This document shows, piece after piece, positions 1 to 13,053 of a DNA stretch of 64,000 nucleotides (position 1 is its first letter; each line of letters starts with the position of its first letter). Source of the DNA: Larix kaempferi (Eukaryota; Streptophyta; Pinopsida; Pinales; Pinaceae); contig BSBM01000440.1 in the NCBI GenBank assembly GCA_027924585.1, positions 14,849,501 to 14,913,500 on the forward strand, written 5' to 3'. Made by a program: the position numbers and the translations under genes. The notes beneath the pieces are model-generated. The model made no database searches, was not told where the DNA came from, and was given only the letters and a program-made list of their open reading frames with translations.

Positions 1-1440
1 ATTCTGTAATAAGCTAGCTTCTAAAATGTTATATGGAGGTTAGATATAATAGAATAGAGTATTTGGGTTCTATTTTCCCTTCAGAAGTCCACTGGCTTCA
101 AAGAGACTTATTCAGGTGCACTATAAAGAATATGTTTCTTGTGGTTTGAAGATTTTTGCCTTGAGTTCCATGTACAAGCTTGGATTATTCCTTATATATA
201 TGTGTGTGTATTTATATTGGTGGATGCTTCCAGTCAACATGAGCATAGACTTGTGAACTTGTGAAAGCAAGCTTTTGGCTAAGCTGTCACGATTAGGGGT
301 ACTCCACCAAATTTTCTAGGACTTGCACATGGTCCTTGTCATCACTTGAAACTGGAAGGTTCCAAGGTAACTGGAGAGTGGACATTGTCACCTTTTACAG
401 TCTCCCCGCACTTTGGTTTAGTGCTTGCTAACCACAGGGGGAATCCCTACTAGGTGATTGAAGAGGGTCAATATTCAAAACAAGAAACGATTAATAAAAC
501 CCAAAATAAAATAAAAAATTGCTGTTCTGTTAAAATTTTGCAATTAAATATAAAAATAGTGAGCTAAAACTGTCCTAGAATGCTAAAAATTGACACAAAA
601 CGGTGCAGGAAATTGAAACTAGGTTGGGCACACAACCCAATACAATTCTAGAGTAAATATGTCTAATTACATGCATGAAAACAGAAAAAACAGCAGACTG
701 TTAGGGCTGTTTTTATGACTATAAATGCGAATTTAAATGCTGGTTTTTAGTGTTTTTAGGCTTTTCCAATGCACGCAAATTGAGAGGAATGTAAGGTTTC
801 TTTCTCTTTCTGCACCAGAAAATGAAATTACAGAAAGCTAATTTTGCTGTAATTTTAACAGAAAATTGATTCAAAGTGACCTAAAATCCCTAATTTATAT
901 GCTGAGAATCTCTAAAATACACGAATTTTGATGGAAATAATGTAGTTATGCTTTTATGTAAAGAAATCAGTAGCTTTGACAAAATGAGTGCCTTTATGGA
1001 GTTGAAATACGAGGAGAAGAAAAGCAAATAATGGGGTACTGTCCAAATCGTCTCACTTTAAACGAAAGAAAATAAGAGTTGAAAACTAAGTCACCTGACA
1101 CGAGGACACAGGGCATGAAAATACGAGTGTCCGACACGGACATGGTGACTCCCAGAATCAGGACACGAAGGACACGTTTTATATATATATATATTTAAAT
1201 ATATTGAAATTTAAAAATATAGACATATAGATCCAATTTTTTTTAGAAACCAGAACATTTACAAATATTCAATAGAAATTAGAATCAAAACACATTAATG
1301 ATTACACAATTATCATTCACAAATCACAACGAGACACATAGATGCATTGAAATTTGATAGGCATTGGGCAATAGCTCAAGATGTCGGAACCATATTTCTC
1401 ATTAAGTCATCAAAATCAAAATGTATTACATAGATGTCAG
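1..1440. other. Unassigned AT-rich DNA
   Basis: No reading frame or repeat that I recognise as a gene is present. The stretch is AT-rich with short homopolymer runs and a (TA)n run near 1180. The only distinctive segment is a cluster of GACACG/GTGTCC-type words at 1091-1176, listed separately. Confidence 0.5.
1091..1176. repeat. Cluster of GACACG/GTGTCC words
   Basis: The words GACACG, GGACAC and GTGTCC recur in both orientations, including the palindrome-like GTGTCCGACACGG. The same vocabulary fills 31850-32035, next to the hAT transposase gene, and both clusters are followed by AGAAACCAG or its complement CTGGTTTCT. This suggests a degenerate end of the same hAT family, where short repeated subterminal motifs commonly bind transposase. 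I could not define termini or a target duplication here. Confidence 0.4.
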
Positions 1441-2574
1441 CAGTGAAGCACGACTCAGCTAGAACTCGCAAGTACTCGCGAGTCTCCCCGAGTTGACTCC
1501 CGTGCCGGTTAACCGCTAGAGACTCGGCCCTAGACTCGTCCATACTCTCAAACTCGACAGAACTCGCATACTCGGTTGGACTTGGGTCAAACTCGGGTAG
1601 ACTCGTCGTGAAACTATGTCACAGGTTCGCCGAATTCCAAAAGAAAACCTAAAATTCGTTGAAATTCGGCCCCAAATTCGTTGAGGTTTAATGCAACCGT
1701 CGAACTTGCCCTAGTACGATTTACTGTGCTTCATGGACTGCAATTCCCGAATCCTTGGCGCGATTTACCACTGCGAATAGTGATCGGGCATGGGAAACGG
1801 TGGGGTAATCGACGACCCAGAAAATTAACCTCGAATTTTGCTGAGGTTCGATGCAGTCGCTAAATGCGATTTACTGCACCCATGGACTGTGTGATTCTCG
1901 GATCCCTGGCCCGATTTACTATTGCGTGAGTAAGAGCAGTCATCGGGCATGGGACACGACGATGGACCCCGAAAAAGACCCCAAAATCAATCATTTTCTG
2001 TCCATTTAATTTAAGCCACATGGTTCAGCTGACATGGGTGGTATTTTTTTATTTATAAATTCTTTAAATTTTTGATTTTTTAATAAACTTTATATATATT
2101 AAAATTTAATTGAATTTAATATTAAAATAATTAAATAAAACATACATATATTACGTTAATATAATATATTATGCTAATAAATTACATAAGTTGATTGTGT
2201 GTGTATATATATATAATTGCTTTTGAAGTTTATATATACATACATATATATATATATATTTGAAATCTATATAGGCGATCTTAATGAGGAATCTCATTCG
2301 AGAATTCAAATTCGAATTGAATTGGATCTTCAACGAACTCGAATTCGAACTCAAACCACGTGACTTAGTCGTGAAAGGAAAAAGAAGCCCATGGAAAAGA
2401 GGCACTGGCTGAGCATTGGAGCCCACAGACGCTGCTTTTGGAGGGATAACGAGACTGTTTATTTCCTATTTGCCGAGTTTTGCCGAGTCTGTCCCGAGTC
2501 TGTCCCAAGTCCTTCCCGATTCGACAAGTCATATGCCAGTCGAGTCTTTGCCGAGTCCGAGTCGTGCAACATTG
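1441..2574. mobile_element. Non-autonomous hAT-like transposon
   Basis: This 1134-bp segment starts CAGTGAAGCACGACTC, and its right end read on the other strand starts CAATGTTGCACGACTC. These are imperfect terminal inverted repeats of about 16 bp. The flanks are GATGTCAG (1433-1440) and GATGTTAG (2575-2582), an 8-bp target duplication with one mismatch; 8 bp is the hAT signature. Both subterminal regions (about 1441-1620 and 2460-2565) are packed with ACTCG/CGAGT words in both orientations, as expected of subterminal transposase-binding repeats. The centre is AT-rich with (TA)n and (TG)n runs. No transposase frame is present, so it would depend on an autonomous relative. Confidence 0.75.
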
Positions 2575-2683
2575 GATGTTAGAATGCCACTGGGCACTGG
2601 CAAATGCCAAATAGACTAATAGTAAATATAAGAAGGGGTAGATCAAGATGGAAGAATCTCATATGTCAATAGTCCTCCTCATA

Positions 2684-5600
2684 TGTGAATGCAGAAAATA
2701 GGTTGCAAGAATAAAAGCTGGAAATAAAATGGTAGAGTGCTGGATCATGGATTCGAGTAGCAGAGTTCGAGGACCAGAGATTCTGAGGTTCTCAAGCGCT
2801 CACTTCAGCCGAGCACTTGTCCCAGCCGGAGCCAGATGTTATCACATATATAGTAGCCGGGCTACCATACATTATTTTTCTCATTCCAGTACACTATTCA
2901 GCCAGTTCCCTTGCATTTGAGATGCCGAGATGAGCATTTATATTGGATCACTATCAGATTGTGGACAGCAGTTATATTCCCCATGCCATGACTGAGTTTC
3001 GGGACACTCAGAGAGATGCCCGATATAGCCATTATGCCATTGGTACAGAGCAGACAGTAGTGCCCAGAGTTACAGCAGCAGTCTCAGAGGACAGGTGATG
3101 GTACAGGTTGATGAGCTTTCAGGTATATGACTCAGCAGGTATACTATTGTGTTATGGTTAGATTGCTTTTATACTTATTCTTATAGCATGTCTTAGCACG
3201 TAGTGTCATGATCTGGTGATCATATAGATATTTGGACCTGGTTGACCTATTATATATATATTACTGTCCCTACTCAGACTTAGAAGTTCACTATTCATAC
3301 TCATTGGTACATACCCTCCTTAGGGAGAATAGAGGTGATCATTACACCATACTATGGCTTGCTAGTGTTGGCTTCATCTTTTCATTGTCTTCATCCATCC
3401 GTGGCCTACCTTTTAGATTATTACCTTGATTTGCTACTTGACTAGTGACATGGAGGACCTTTCCCCACTATAGCCTCTGTACTGGATGAGCTCCCCTGTT
3501 TATTGTGTCTCGGCTCTGAGTTGGTGACAAAACTTACCTATGGTGAGTTGGAGTTCCTTGAGAATTCCCCCTAGTCACTAAAGTTGTGTTGGCTAAACCT
3601 GAAACTTTTAGTGCTGCCATCAATACAAAATCTGGAAAAATCAAATGCTATATCCTGTATATGAAAGAAATGCCAAATGAAAATGGCCATGAAAAATAAA
3701 ATGTTATATCTTTTGGAAAAATAAATACCTAGGTAAACAAGCTGTCCATGACACACCTAGAAGTGCTCAGGTAAACAAGTGCCTTAAAAACACACCTGCA
3801 GCAGAAAGCCTAAAAATAAATGTAAATCTATGCAATGTGTTTGTAAACACACATAGATCAAGGCTATGGAAACCTCAGGCCCAAAAAGCAATGGAACTTA
3901 AATGTTATATCTAAACAATTGCTGGCCTTGCTTGTATTATGGATTGTGCGCATCTGTGAAGGTGAATAAACCCTCTTTAAACAACTCATCCATCTGTGAG
4001 ACACCGCCATTCCCTGTGTTATTGCTCATTCAGTATATACTACAGTGTGTATTCCCTTTCCCTTGCCAAAGTGTCACAAAGTCAAGTTAGTCAAGTCATC
4101 CCTTAGCCTAGCCATTTATTTCAGCCTTCACCCTTCACTAGCAAATTGATCACAACTATGAAGTGAGTATGGTCCTGAAAGTCTAGTCTGAGTAATAATA
4201 ATAACTAACGACACTATATATTTGGATTTAGATCGCCAGTCATGATTACTCTGTGTTATAGAAGCTATTTGAATAAATTGTAAAGCATGTATTAACCTTG
4301 ACACCTTGCAGCAGCTATGGATGATAGTCTGAGTTATATTTGGTCTTGGTTAGACCTAGTTTGACCATGGAGGACCATGGGACATGAGATGTTGGACCTT
4401 ATGATGATATGGATAGATGATATATGGTCCATGTACACATACAGGATGATTCTATGCAGCAGCTACAGGGTTATGATGATGATTCTTGGGATACAGCAGT
4501 GTTTGGTCATTTACAGATCATTATTATTGGCCTTGTTCCGGTACATTGGATATTTATTTTGATCATGCAGAGATTCATATGGTGTATGAGTACACATCTT
4601 GGATGGATTTGGACCTTCTGAGTCCAATGGGACAGTTTGTTTTCAGTTCCGGGCACTTACAGTGATGATTTAGCCTCAGTAGGCTGTCCTAGTGCAGTTT
4701 TGGTCTATTGGAGGCCCTGTCGGAGCAGAGATGACTTTTATCCGGATGACCTAGGGCGCTGATGATGGAGGGGGTGGTCCAGCCACTTGTTTTTACCATA
4801 TTACCCCCCTCCCGGACACATTGGCACCCTCACCTTGACAGCGCCATCACTCCAGGAGGCAGTTTGGGCAGTTTCACGTTTCCCGAGGCATTTCAGGATT
4901 GGTAGAAATGGCTATTGAGGAAATCGATTTGGGCTACTGAGGCAAAGTTATGGCATGGGATGATCAGTGATGATAGATCGGGACCTTCCACACCTCCTCC
5001 TGCAGTTTCAGCTTCATCGGGGCCCGCATCCATCACTTATGGCACTTTCTGTGGATTTTTTGAGGTCTTTTGAGGACCACGACTTCACCTTGGAGGACCA
5101 CGACTTCACCTTGGAGGCACGATTTGGTACTTTCATGATTATGTTTTGGTTATTGTGCCATGGGGATTGACCAAGGAGGGATAAAATTACCCCTTGGACC
5201 CACCATGAGCCTCTTATGATATTTTGTCATCACGATTTGGTGGGATTCCCCTCTCCTAGGGCGACTTTGTCCACTTATGTTATATTTTATGTGTGATCCA
5301 TGTATTATGTTGTTGAGCTCATCTCAACCATTGATTAGACATTTGTATCTCTTAATCTTAGCCACTCATTCAAAAAGTGGTTAGGGTTTTGGTGCCTCTC
5401 CTTCCTATTTAAAGGAGAGAGCCTCTCATTGTAAAGGGTCTTTGGCTCTTGGATTATTGGTATAGAAAAATATTCTTGTGGTCTCCTTTGCATCTGGTGT
5501 TCTTAGATGGTGATTGGAAAGTCTATTGCAACCTAGCATTTGGAAATTGTGGTAAGATCTATCTTGTTTGGAAATCATTGTTTGTTTACAGGAGGGCGAC

Positions 5601-7347
5601 TTCAACAAGGGCGATTTTGCAAGGCTTCTTCAAATCGACTTTCTTGGCATTCGCTTGTATCAGGGGGTTATCATTAGTATCATTGTGATCTATGCTATCT
5701 TTCTGTTACTTCTTTTGTGGCATTAGTCTTATCTCTTGATGCATCAAATCTGATATTGTTGACGTTTGTTGTGCAGGAGAGAGGGCGCATTGGCTTCTTG
5801 GACTAAATCGATTTGCATAGAGACTACTTCAAAGCTTCCAAATTGATCGGGATTGCATAGATCATCATCATCAAGGCATCTACAAGGTTATCCAGGTAAG
5901 ATCCACAGGTTTGTTTCTCTTTCCTTTATCCAATCCATTGACATAATTCATAAATTGTTAAAACCCTAAATACTTCAAAACCCCCATTTTACATTTTGTC
6001 AGATCTACCAAGATTTAGTGGGTTGTTGGGCATGATATTGAAAACCCACCTCTATAGCATCCACGGCATCCCGGATCTATAGTTTGGTGTGGATTGGCTT
6101 CCATTTGACCCCTCTCCCAAGCCAACCTAGCTTCTCCCAAGGAAGGCGCACTTCACCATTTGAGCAGGTTGACCTAGATCTAAGCGATGGGTGTTTGAGA
6201 TTTCACTTGATTTGACATCTACACATCAAATAACATACACCCAGGTTGTCCCTTTTCTGAAAATCACCTTGTGGGCCCCATTCCACATTTTAAGGGATTT
6301 AATCCCCATTTTGGACCACTTGGAACACTTAAACTCAGATCTACAAAGATCTAACCGGTGGATTGCCACGAAATTATAGATCCATACCCCTACTTGACTG
6401 ATCTACCTGGATCTAAAGTTTGGATGCCATCCGACATGATTTGACCCACCTACACCCCGATTGAAGCCTCCTTAGGGAAAGTCGCACCACCTTGGAGAAG
6501 TGAGTTCACTCACTTCGAGGAACTGGGTACTTGAGATTCTTGCAGATCCGGAATCAGAATAATTCAAAACCTAGGTCTAGACTGTCACTTTGTCAAATCT
6601 TGCCTTGGGGATTGTATTCCTTGTTTTTAGGGATTGTGGTCCACTTGGGTCAAACCTAGATCTAGACACATTCATCCATCAAGAACTGTATTGTCCACTT
6701 GTCCCAAGTACTAGGAGTCCTAAACCTCAAGTCAACCCTACTTTGACTCCACTTCCCAATTCCCAAGGCACTGGCCTCTCTCCAAGTTAACTCAACTTTC
6801 CTAGAATGTTGGATTGACTTGTGGTTTGACTTTTGCATGGTGAACTATACCCTTGAAGCTATCATGAAATATGGTCAAACTTGTCACTTGTACTAGTTAG
6901 CCCCAATTAAATCCATAAACTACCCTGCATTGGACACGGTTCCCAAGGCAGTGGATCTTTTGACATTGACCTAGTACACTAGCCCTAGATCTCACTTTAA
7001 ACATTGCAAGTCACTTTCACTTCAACTATGAACCAAAGCTATATCTGTTGAACCCTCACTTGGCTTGTGACTTCATCCTTAGGTCTAGGATAAACCATAC
7101 ACCTAATTTCACTTGGAAATACCCTGATTTGGTGTCTTGGTTTTGATCTCTCCTATCGGGAGTAGATCGGGTCTCCCCCTTTGTTGTCTGGGCTAGATAA
7201 CATAAAGCGAAGGTTGCCTCGACTGGCGTGACAACCATACATATTGGAGGTCGAGGTGATCGTGGTTGCACCTTTTGAGTTGCCCTTCCCTATTGCCATC
7301 CATGACTGGATCCATCCATAGGGGTAACTACATCTTAGGTGAAAACA
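2684..7347 (+). mobile_element. Isolated long LTR (LTR_A), about 4.66 kb
   Basis: The segment begins TGTGAATGCAG, as does the 3' LTR at 15800, and ends in AACA just where the homologous LTR_B ends before its primer-binding site (11591). It therefore looks like a complete LTR of 4664 bp, unusually long for a plant LTR. A TATA-like TATTTAAA lies at 5406-5413, with GT/AG-like leader sequence after it. A 21-bp tandem duplication sits at 5073-5114. It lacks a block of several tens of bases near 7845-7905 that LTR_B and LTR_C share, so it belongs to a different insertion or an older subfamily. Short frames inside it are not coding. No internal region follows; it abuts LTR_B directly. Confidence 0.7.
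5406..5413 (+). promoter_or_regulatory. TATA-like box of LTR_A
   Basis: TATTTAAA stands about 2.7 kb into the LTR and is followed by GGAGAGAGCCTCTCATTG. The same context recurs in LTR_B (9643-9650). Placement and conservation fit an LTR promoter; the transcription start is not determined. Confidence 0.5.
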
Positions 7348-10300
7348 GTTATATTGCTTTTATATTTATTCTTATAGCATGTCTTAGCACCTAGTGTCAT
7401 GATCTGGCGATCATATAGATATGTGGACCTGGTTGATCTTATTATATATATTATATTGTCCCTACTCAGACTTAGAAGTTCATTATTCATACTCATTGGT
7501 TTTACCCTCCTTAGGGAGAATAGAGGTGATCATTCCACCATCACTTGGCTTGCTACTGTTGGCTCCATTATTCATTGTCTTCATCCATCCATTGCCTACC
7601 TTTTAGTTTATCACCTTGACTTGCTACTTGACTAGTGACATGGAGGATCTTTTCCCCACTGTAGCCTCTGTATTGGATGAGCTCCCTTGTTTATTGTGTC
7701 TCGCCTCTGAGTTGGTAACAAAACTTACCTATGGTGAGGTGGAGTTCCTTGTGAATTCCCCCTAGTCACTAAAGTTGTGTTGGCTAAACCTTAAACTTTT
7801 AGTGCTGCCATGAATACAAAATCTGGAAAAAATGAATTGCTATATCTTGTATGAAAAGCCCGTTCATGCAATGTGTTTTTCAACACACATGAATGAAAGG
7901 CATGCCAAATGAAAATGGCCATGAAAATAAAATGTTATATCTTTTGGAAATGTAAATACCTAGGTAAACAAGTTGTCTGTGACACACCTAGAAGTGCTCA
8001 GATAAACAAGTGCTTTAAAAACACACCTGCAGCAGAAAGCCTAAAATAAATGTAAATCTATGCAATGTGTTTATAAACACACATCGATCAAGGCTATGGA
8101 AACTTCAGGCCCAAAAAGCAATGGAACTTAAATGCTATATCTAAATTATTGCTGGCCTTATTTGTATTATGGACTGTGCACATATGTTAAAGGTGAATAA
8201 ACCCTCTTTGAATAACTCATCCATTTGTGAGACACCGCCATTCCCTGTGTTGTTGCTCATTCAGTATATACTATGGTGTGTATTCCCTTTCCCTTTGCCA
8301 AAGTGTCACAAAGTTAAGTCAGTCAAGTCATCCCTTACCCTAGCCAGTTATTTTAGCCTTCACCCTTCACTGGCAAATTGATCACAGTGATGAAGTGAGT
8401 ATGATCTTGAAAGTCTAGTCTGAGTAATAATAATAATTAATAACATTATATATGTGGATTTAGATCGCTAGTAATGATTACTTTGTGTTATTATTGTTAT
8501 TTGAATAAGTTGTAGAGCATGCATTAACCTTTGACACTTTGCAGCAGCTTCTAATGATGATCTGAGTTATATTTGGTCATGTTGACTTGGTCAAACCTAG
8601 TTTGACCAAGGTCAACTATAAGACATGAGATGGTTGGACCTTGTGATGATATGGATTTGTGATGATATGGATTGATGATATATGGTCTATGTACATGTAC
8701 ATGATGATTCTATGCAGCAGCTACAGGGTTATGATGATGATTCATGGCTTACATCAGTGTTTGATCATTTACAAATTATTATTATTTGACCTGCTCCGGT
8801 ATATTGGATATATATTTTGATCATGCAGAGACTCATATGGTGTATGAGTACACATCTTGGATGGATTTGGTCCCTCTGAGTCCAATGAGACAGTTTGTTT
8901 TCAGTTCCGGGCACTTACAATGATGATTGAGCCTCAGTAGGCTATCCTAGTGCAGTTTTGGTCCGTCGGAGACACTGTCAGAGCAGATGTGATTTTTATT
9001 CGGTTGACCTAGGGCGTTGTGCTTGGAGGAGGTGGTCCAGCCACTTGTTTTTACCATATTACCCCCCTCCCGGACACACTGGTGCCGTCACCTTGACTGC
9101 GCAGGCACTCCAGGAGGCAGTTTGGGGCAGTTTCACGCTTCCCGAGGCATTCCAGGATTGGTATAAATGGTTATTAAGGAATTTGATTTGGGCTACTGAG
9201 ACAATGTCTTGGCATGGGATGATCAGTGATGATGGATTGATGTCTTCCACACCTTCTCCAACAGTTTCAGCTTCATCGGGGCCCGCATCCATCACTTATG
9301 GCACTTTCTGATGATTTCTGAGGTCTTTTGAGGCCTACGATTTGTCCATAGAGGCACGATTTGGTATATTGATGACTATTTTATTATTATTGTGCTATGG
9401 GGATTGACCAAGGGTAGCTAAAATTACCCCTTGGACCCACCATGAGCTTCTTATTATATTTTGTCATCATGATTTGGTGGGATTCCCCTCTCTTAGGGCG
9501 ATTTTTTCCACTTATGTTATATTTTATTAGTGATCCATGTATTTTATTGTTGAACTCATCTCAACCATTGATTAGACATTTGTATCTTTTAATCTTAGCC
9601 ACTCATTCAAAAAGTGGTTAGGATTTTGATGCCTCCCCTTCCTATTTAAAGGAGAGAGCTTCTCATTGTAAAGGGACTGGTGGCTTTGGATTATTGGAAT
9701 AGAAAATTATTATTGCATCTATCTCTAGTGTTATGGTGAATGTCTTTGGTGTTCGTTTGTTGGTTCTTCCTTTGCACTGAGTTATTGGAGATCTTGTTTT
9801 GCCATATCTTTTGTACCACGTTTTTGCATCTACAGGTGGAGGCCGATTTGCTTTGAGGAGGAAGTATTGGTAGGGGAAGACTCTCCCTACTTCTTCTTTG
9901 GATCTCTTCGTTGGTAACAGGGAGTATTACTGTCCCAGGACCTTCTATTTCATGTTATCATTGCATTTTACTTGTATTTCCTCCATACTTGACCTCTCTG
10001 ATTGAAATCGATTTTCCTTGGATTGACAGGTAGAGGAGGGCGCACTTGTGGGCTAGGGCATCAATTTGGCAAGCCAAAATCAACAATCTCTCATTTGATC
10101 TCTGCGGGAATCTTCCTCAACATCAAAGTATCTCTCTTCATCACTCAGGTATGATCTCAAGGTAAGTTCTATCTCCATGATCTATCCACTTGTCTAAAAT
10201 ATTTAAAACCCTAATCAATCAAAACCCCCATTTTTGCATTTTTTCAAATCTACTAAGATCTAGTAGATTCTTGGGTAAGATATTTAAAACCCACCTCTAT

Positions 10301-11591
10301 AGTATCCACGGCATCCCGGATCTATAGTTTGGTGAGGATTGGCCGCCATTTGACCCTCTTCCCAAGGCATTTAGCCTCTCCAAGCAAGGGCGCACTTCCT
10401 AGTTTGGGTGGGTTGACCTAGATCTAGTACATGGGTAGTTGAGATTCCTTTTGATTCGTGATCTACACATCCAATAACCTACCCCCAAATTGTCACTTTT
10501 CTGATTTCTACCTTGTGGGCCCTATTCCACATTTTAAGGGATTTATTCCCCATTTTGGACCACTTGGTATCTTTAAACTCAGATCTAGTAAGATTTAGCC
10601 ATCGGATTGCCGTGAAATTGTAGATCCATACTCTCACTTGCTTAAACTACTTGGATCTAAAATTTGGATTCCATTGGACTTGTCTTGATTGATTTATCCC
10701 GCTTTTTAGCCTCCTTGGGTAAAGTCGCACCACCTTGGAGAAGTGAGTTGGTCCACTTCTAGGACGTGGGTACTTGAGATTTCAGTGGATTTGGAACGGC
10801 CATAATTCAAAACCTAGGTCTAGTGTGTCACTTCATCAAATCTTGCCTTGGGGATAGCATTCCTTGTTTTAAGGGATTGTGGTCCACTTAGGTCAAACCT
10901 AGATCTAGACCTATTCATCCATTAAGACTTTGATTGCCCACTTGTCTCATGCAATAGGAGTTTTCAACCACAAGTTAATTACACTTTGACTCCATTATCC
11001 CAATTCCCAAGGTACTGGTCTCTCTCCAAGTTAATTCGACTTTCCTAGATTGTTGGATTAACTTGTGGTTTGACCCTTGTGTGGTGAACTAAACCCTTGG
11101 ATGTCATTATGTATCATGATCAAGCTTGTCACTTGTACTAGTTAGCCCCAATTCAACCCCTAAACTACCGTGCATTGGACACGGTTCCCAAGGCAGTGGA
11201 TTTTGTCACATTGAACTAGTACATCAATCCTGGATCCTACTTTACAAATCATAAGTCACTCTCACATCAACAATGAACCAAAGCCATATTCATTGAAGCC
11301 CTCACTTATCTCGTGACTTCATCCTAAGGTTTAGGATAAACCATACACCTTACTTCACTTAGAATTAACTTGATTTGGTGTCTTGGTTTTGATCTCTCCT
11401 GTCGGGAGTAGATCGGGTCTCCCCCTTTGTTGTGTGGGCTAGATAACATAAAGAGAAGGTTTCCTCGACTGGCGTGACAACCATATATTGGAGGTCGAGG
11501 TGATCGTGGTTGCACCTTTTGAGTTGCTCTTCCCTATTGCCATCCATGAGTGGATACATCCATAGGGGTAACTACAGTTTAGGTGATAACA
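7348..11591 (+). repeat. LTR_B, 5' LTR with clipped start
   Basis: This is a direct copy of LTR_A from its internal position near 3158 onward, running to the CA just before the primer-binding site. It includes the TATA-like TATTTAAA at 9643-9650 and the leader. The junction with LTR_A at 7347/7348 is abrupt: the last bases of one LTR are followed by what should be position 480 of the next. It matches LTR_C better than LTR_A. Confidence 0.75.
9643..9650 (+). promoter_or_regulatory. TATA-like box of LTR_B
   Basis: TATTTAAA followed by GGAGAGAGCTTCTCATTG, the same context as in LTR_A. Confidence 0.5.
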
Positions 11592-11594
11592 TTT

Positions 11595-11612
11595 TGGCGT
11601 CGTTGCCGGGGA
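11595..11612 (+). other. Primer-binding site, tRNA-Asp type
   Basis: TGGCGTCGTTGCCGGGGA differs by one base from the site used by plant Tat/Athila-type gypsy elements (complementary to the tRNA-Asp 3' end). It begins 3 nt after the LTR_B terminal CA, which fixes the LTR end and the plus-strand orientation of the element. Confidence 0.85.
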
Positions 11613-11862
11613 GGCAATAGCTTACTCTAGTTTGACATATATCTCTTAGAGCCCTACTCCCGTTCTTTTTGCCTAACATTTTGGCGCTATAGAAGGCATA
11701 AGCTTACCTTGGACAAACTAGTATTCATTACTCACTCTCTCCTGCATATACAACGACACATATCTTGGTAGAAGAGTTTAAATCTACCTGGCGACTCCCA
11801 ACCGTGACTTCGCTGAGGAGCAAGCTCATTTACATCCTTATAACACGAGAAGTAAAGCAAAC

Positions 11863-13053
11863 TTGGATCAAGTTGAAGGAACCCCAATTACATATCGTAA
11901 AAGAGATCCTAAAGCACAATCATCTAACTTCTTTTGGAAATTGGTCAACGATTGTCCAAACCGAGCTTCAGGATTCCCTTTGTTTAATCCGGTTCCTCCC
12001 TCATCTCCTAGTTCAAACTTAATCACAAACTTACCGAATCTAATGGCTGGAACAAACTCTGGAAATCAGAATGTTCCTCCTCCACAGAATCCTAGGATTT
12101 TTGGAAGAAAGGCAAAACCATCTCCTTTAGACTTTTCCCAAATCCAGGGTGCACCTCATGACATGCCTGAAAAGTATTTTGAAAAGGTTCCCAGATTTGA
12201 TGGAGTATCTGCTATATCAATTGAAGACCACATTGATAAAGTATGGGAACACATGGAAGCATATGGAGCATTTGAAGAAGATGTCTTCATGAGGGGTCTC
12301 TTGGCATCTTTAGAAGGAGATGTTAGGAAGTGGTTTGACAGGTTGCCTGCCTCATCCATTTATGGGTATGATAACTTTGTCAACAAGCTAAATAGTGAAT
12401 GGTCCCGAAAGTTAGATGGGAAATTTATCTTACATCAACTTTTTGACATTAAGAAAAGAGAAAATGAAACAGTCCATGAGTTTAATATAAGATTTGACAA
12501 GACTGTAGCTGTTATCCCTAAAGAAATTAGACGAAAAGACCAAGCAGTTTTTATTCACTACTTGAATGCTTTTGAGGGATGGGTTGGTTATTAGCTAAAG
12601 GATAAAAACCCAAATGACTTGAAGACCGCTCAATCAAATGCCAAGATGGCTGAACAAAATGTAGCATCCATGGGGAAGCAAAACTTTTTCGATCAATTTA
12701 CCCCATCCACTTCCAGATCTGACCCTAGACTTCGAAAACCAAAGGAACCTGTGAGTGTGCCAAAGGAGTCAAAGGACACTTTAGAAGTCATGCAAGAAAT
12801 GATGAAGCAGTTAACTGTCTTAACAAAGAATGTGGCAAGTTTGAATGACCCTGAAAGACATAGAAATCCTTATGGCCCTAAACCTTACTAGAACAATAAT
12901 AGGAGGCCTGATGGGGATAGGGATAGGCGACGACCTGAGTATCCAGAAAACTCTGAGAAGAAGGAAGTCAATTGGTGTGATGAAAAAGAAGAAGAACCCT
13001 CTGACACCATTGACCATGATGACCAACCAGAAAACATCAACTTTATAAATGAC
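11863..13053 (+). pseudogene. gag region of the long-LTR element (two stops)
   Basis: Gag builds the capsid-like particle in which reverse transcription occurs. The first frame (11863-12594, 243 codons) contains a retrotransposon-gag core from about residue 95: KVPRFDGVSA, then DVRKWFDRLP, ENETVHEFNIRF and a downstream stretch typical of gypsy gag. An in-frame TAG at 12592 interrupts a sequence that resumes at once in the same frame (LKDKNPNDLK). A second stop at 12889 precedes NNNRRPDGD and an acidic linker that runs straight into the protease frame. All three pieces share one frame, so the ancestor was one gag-protease polyprotein. No CCHC zinc knuckle is visible. The ATG at 11863 is the first usable one, but the true start may lie upstream. 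Confidence 0.8.
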
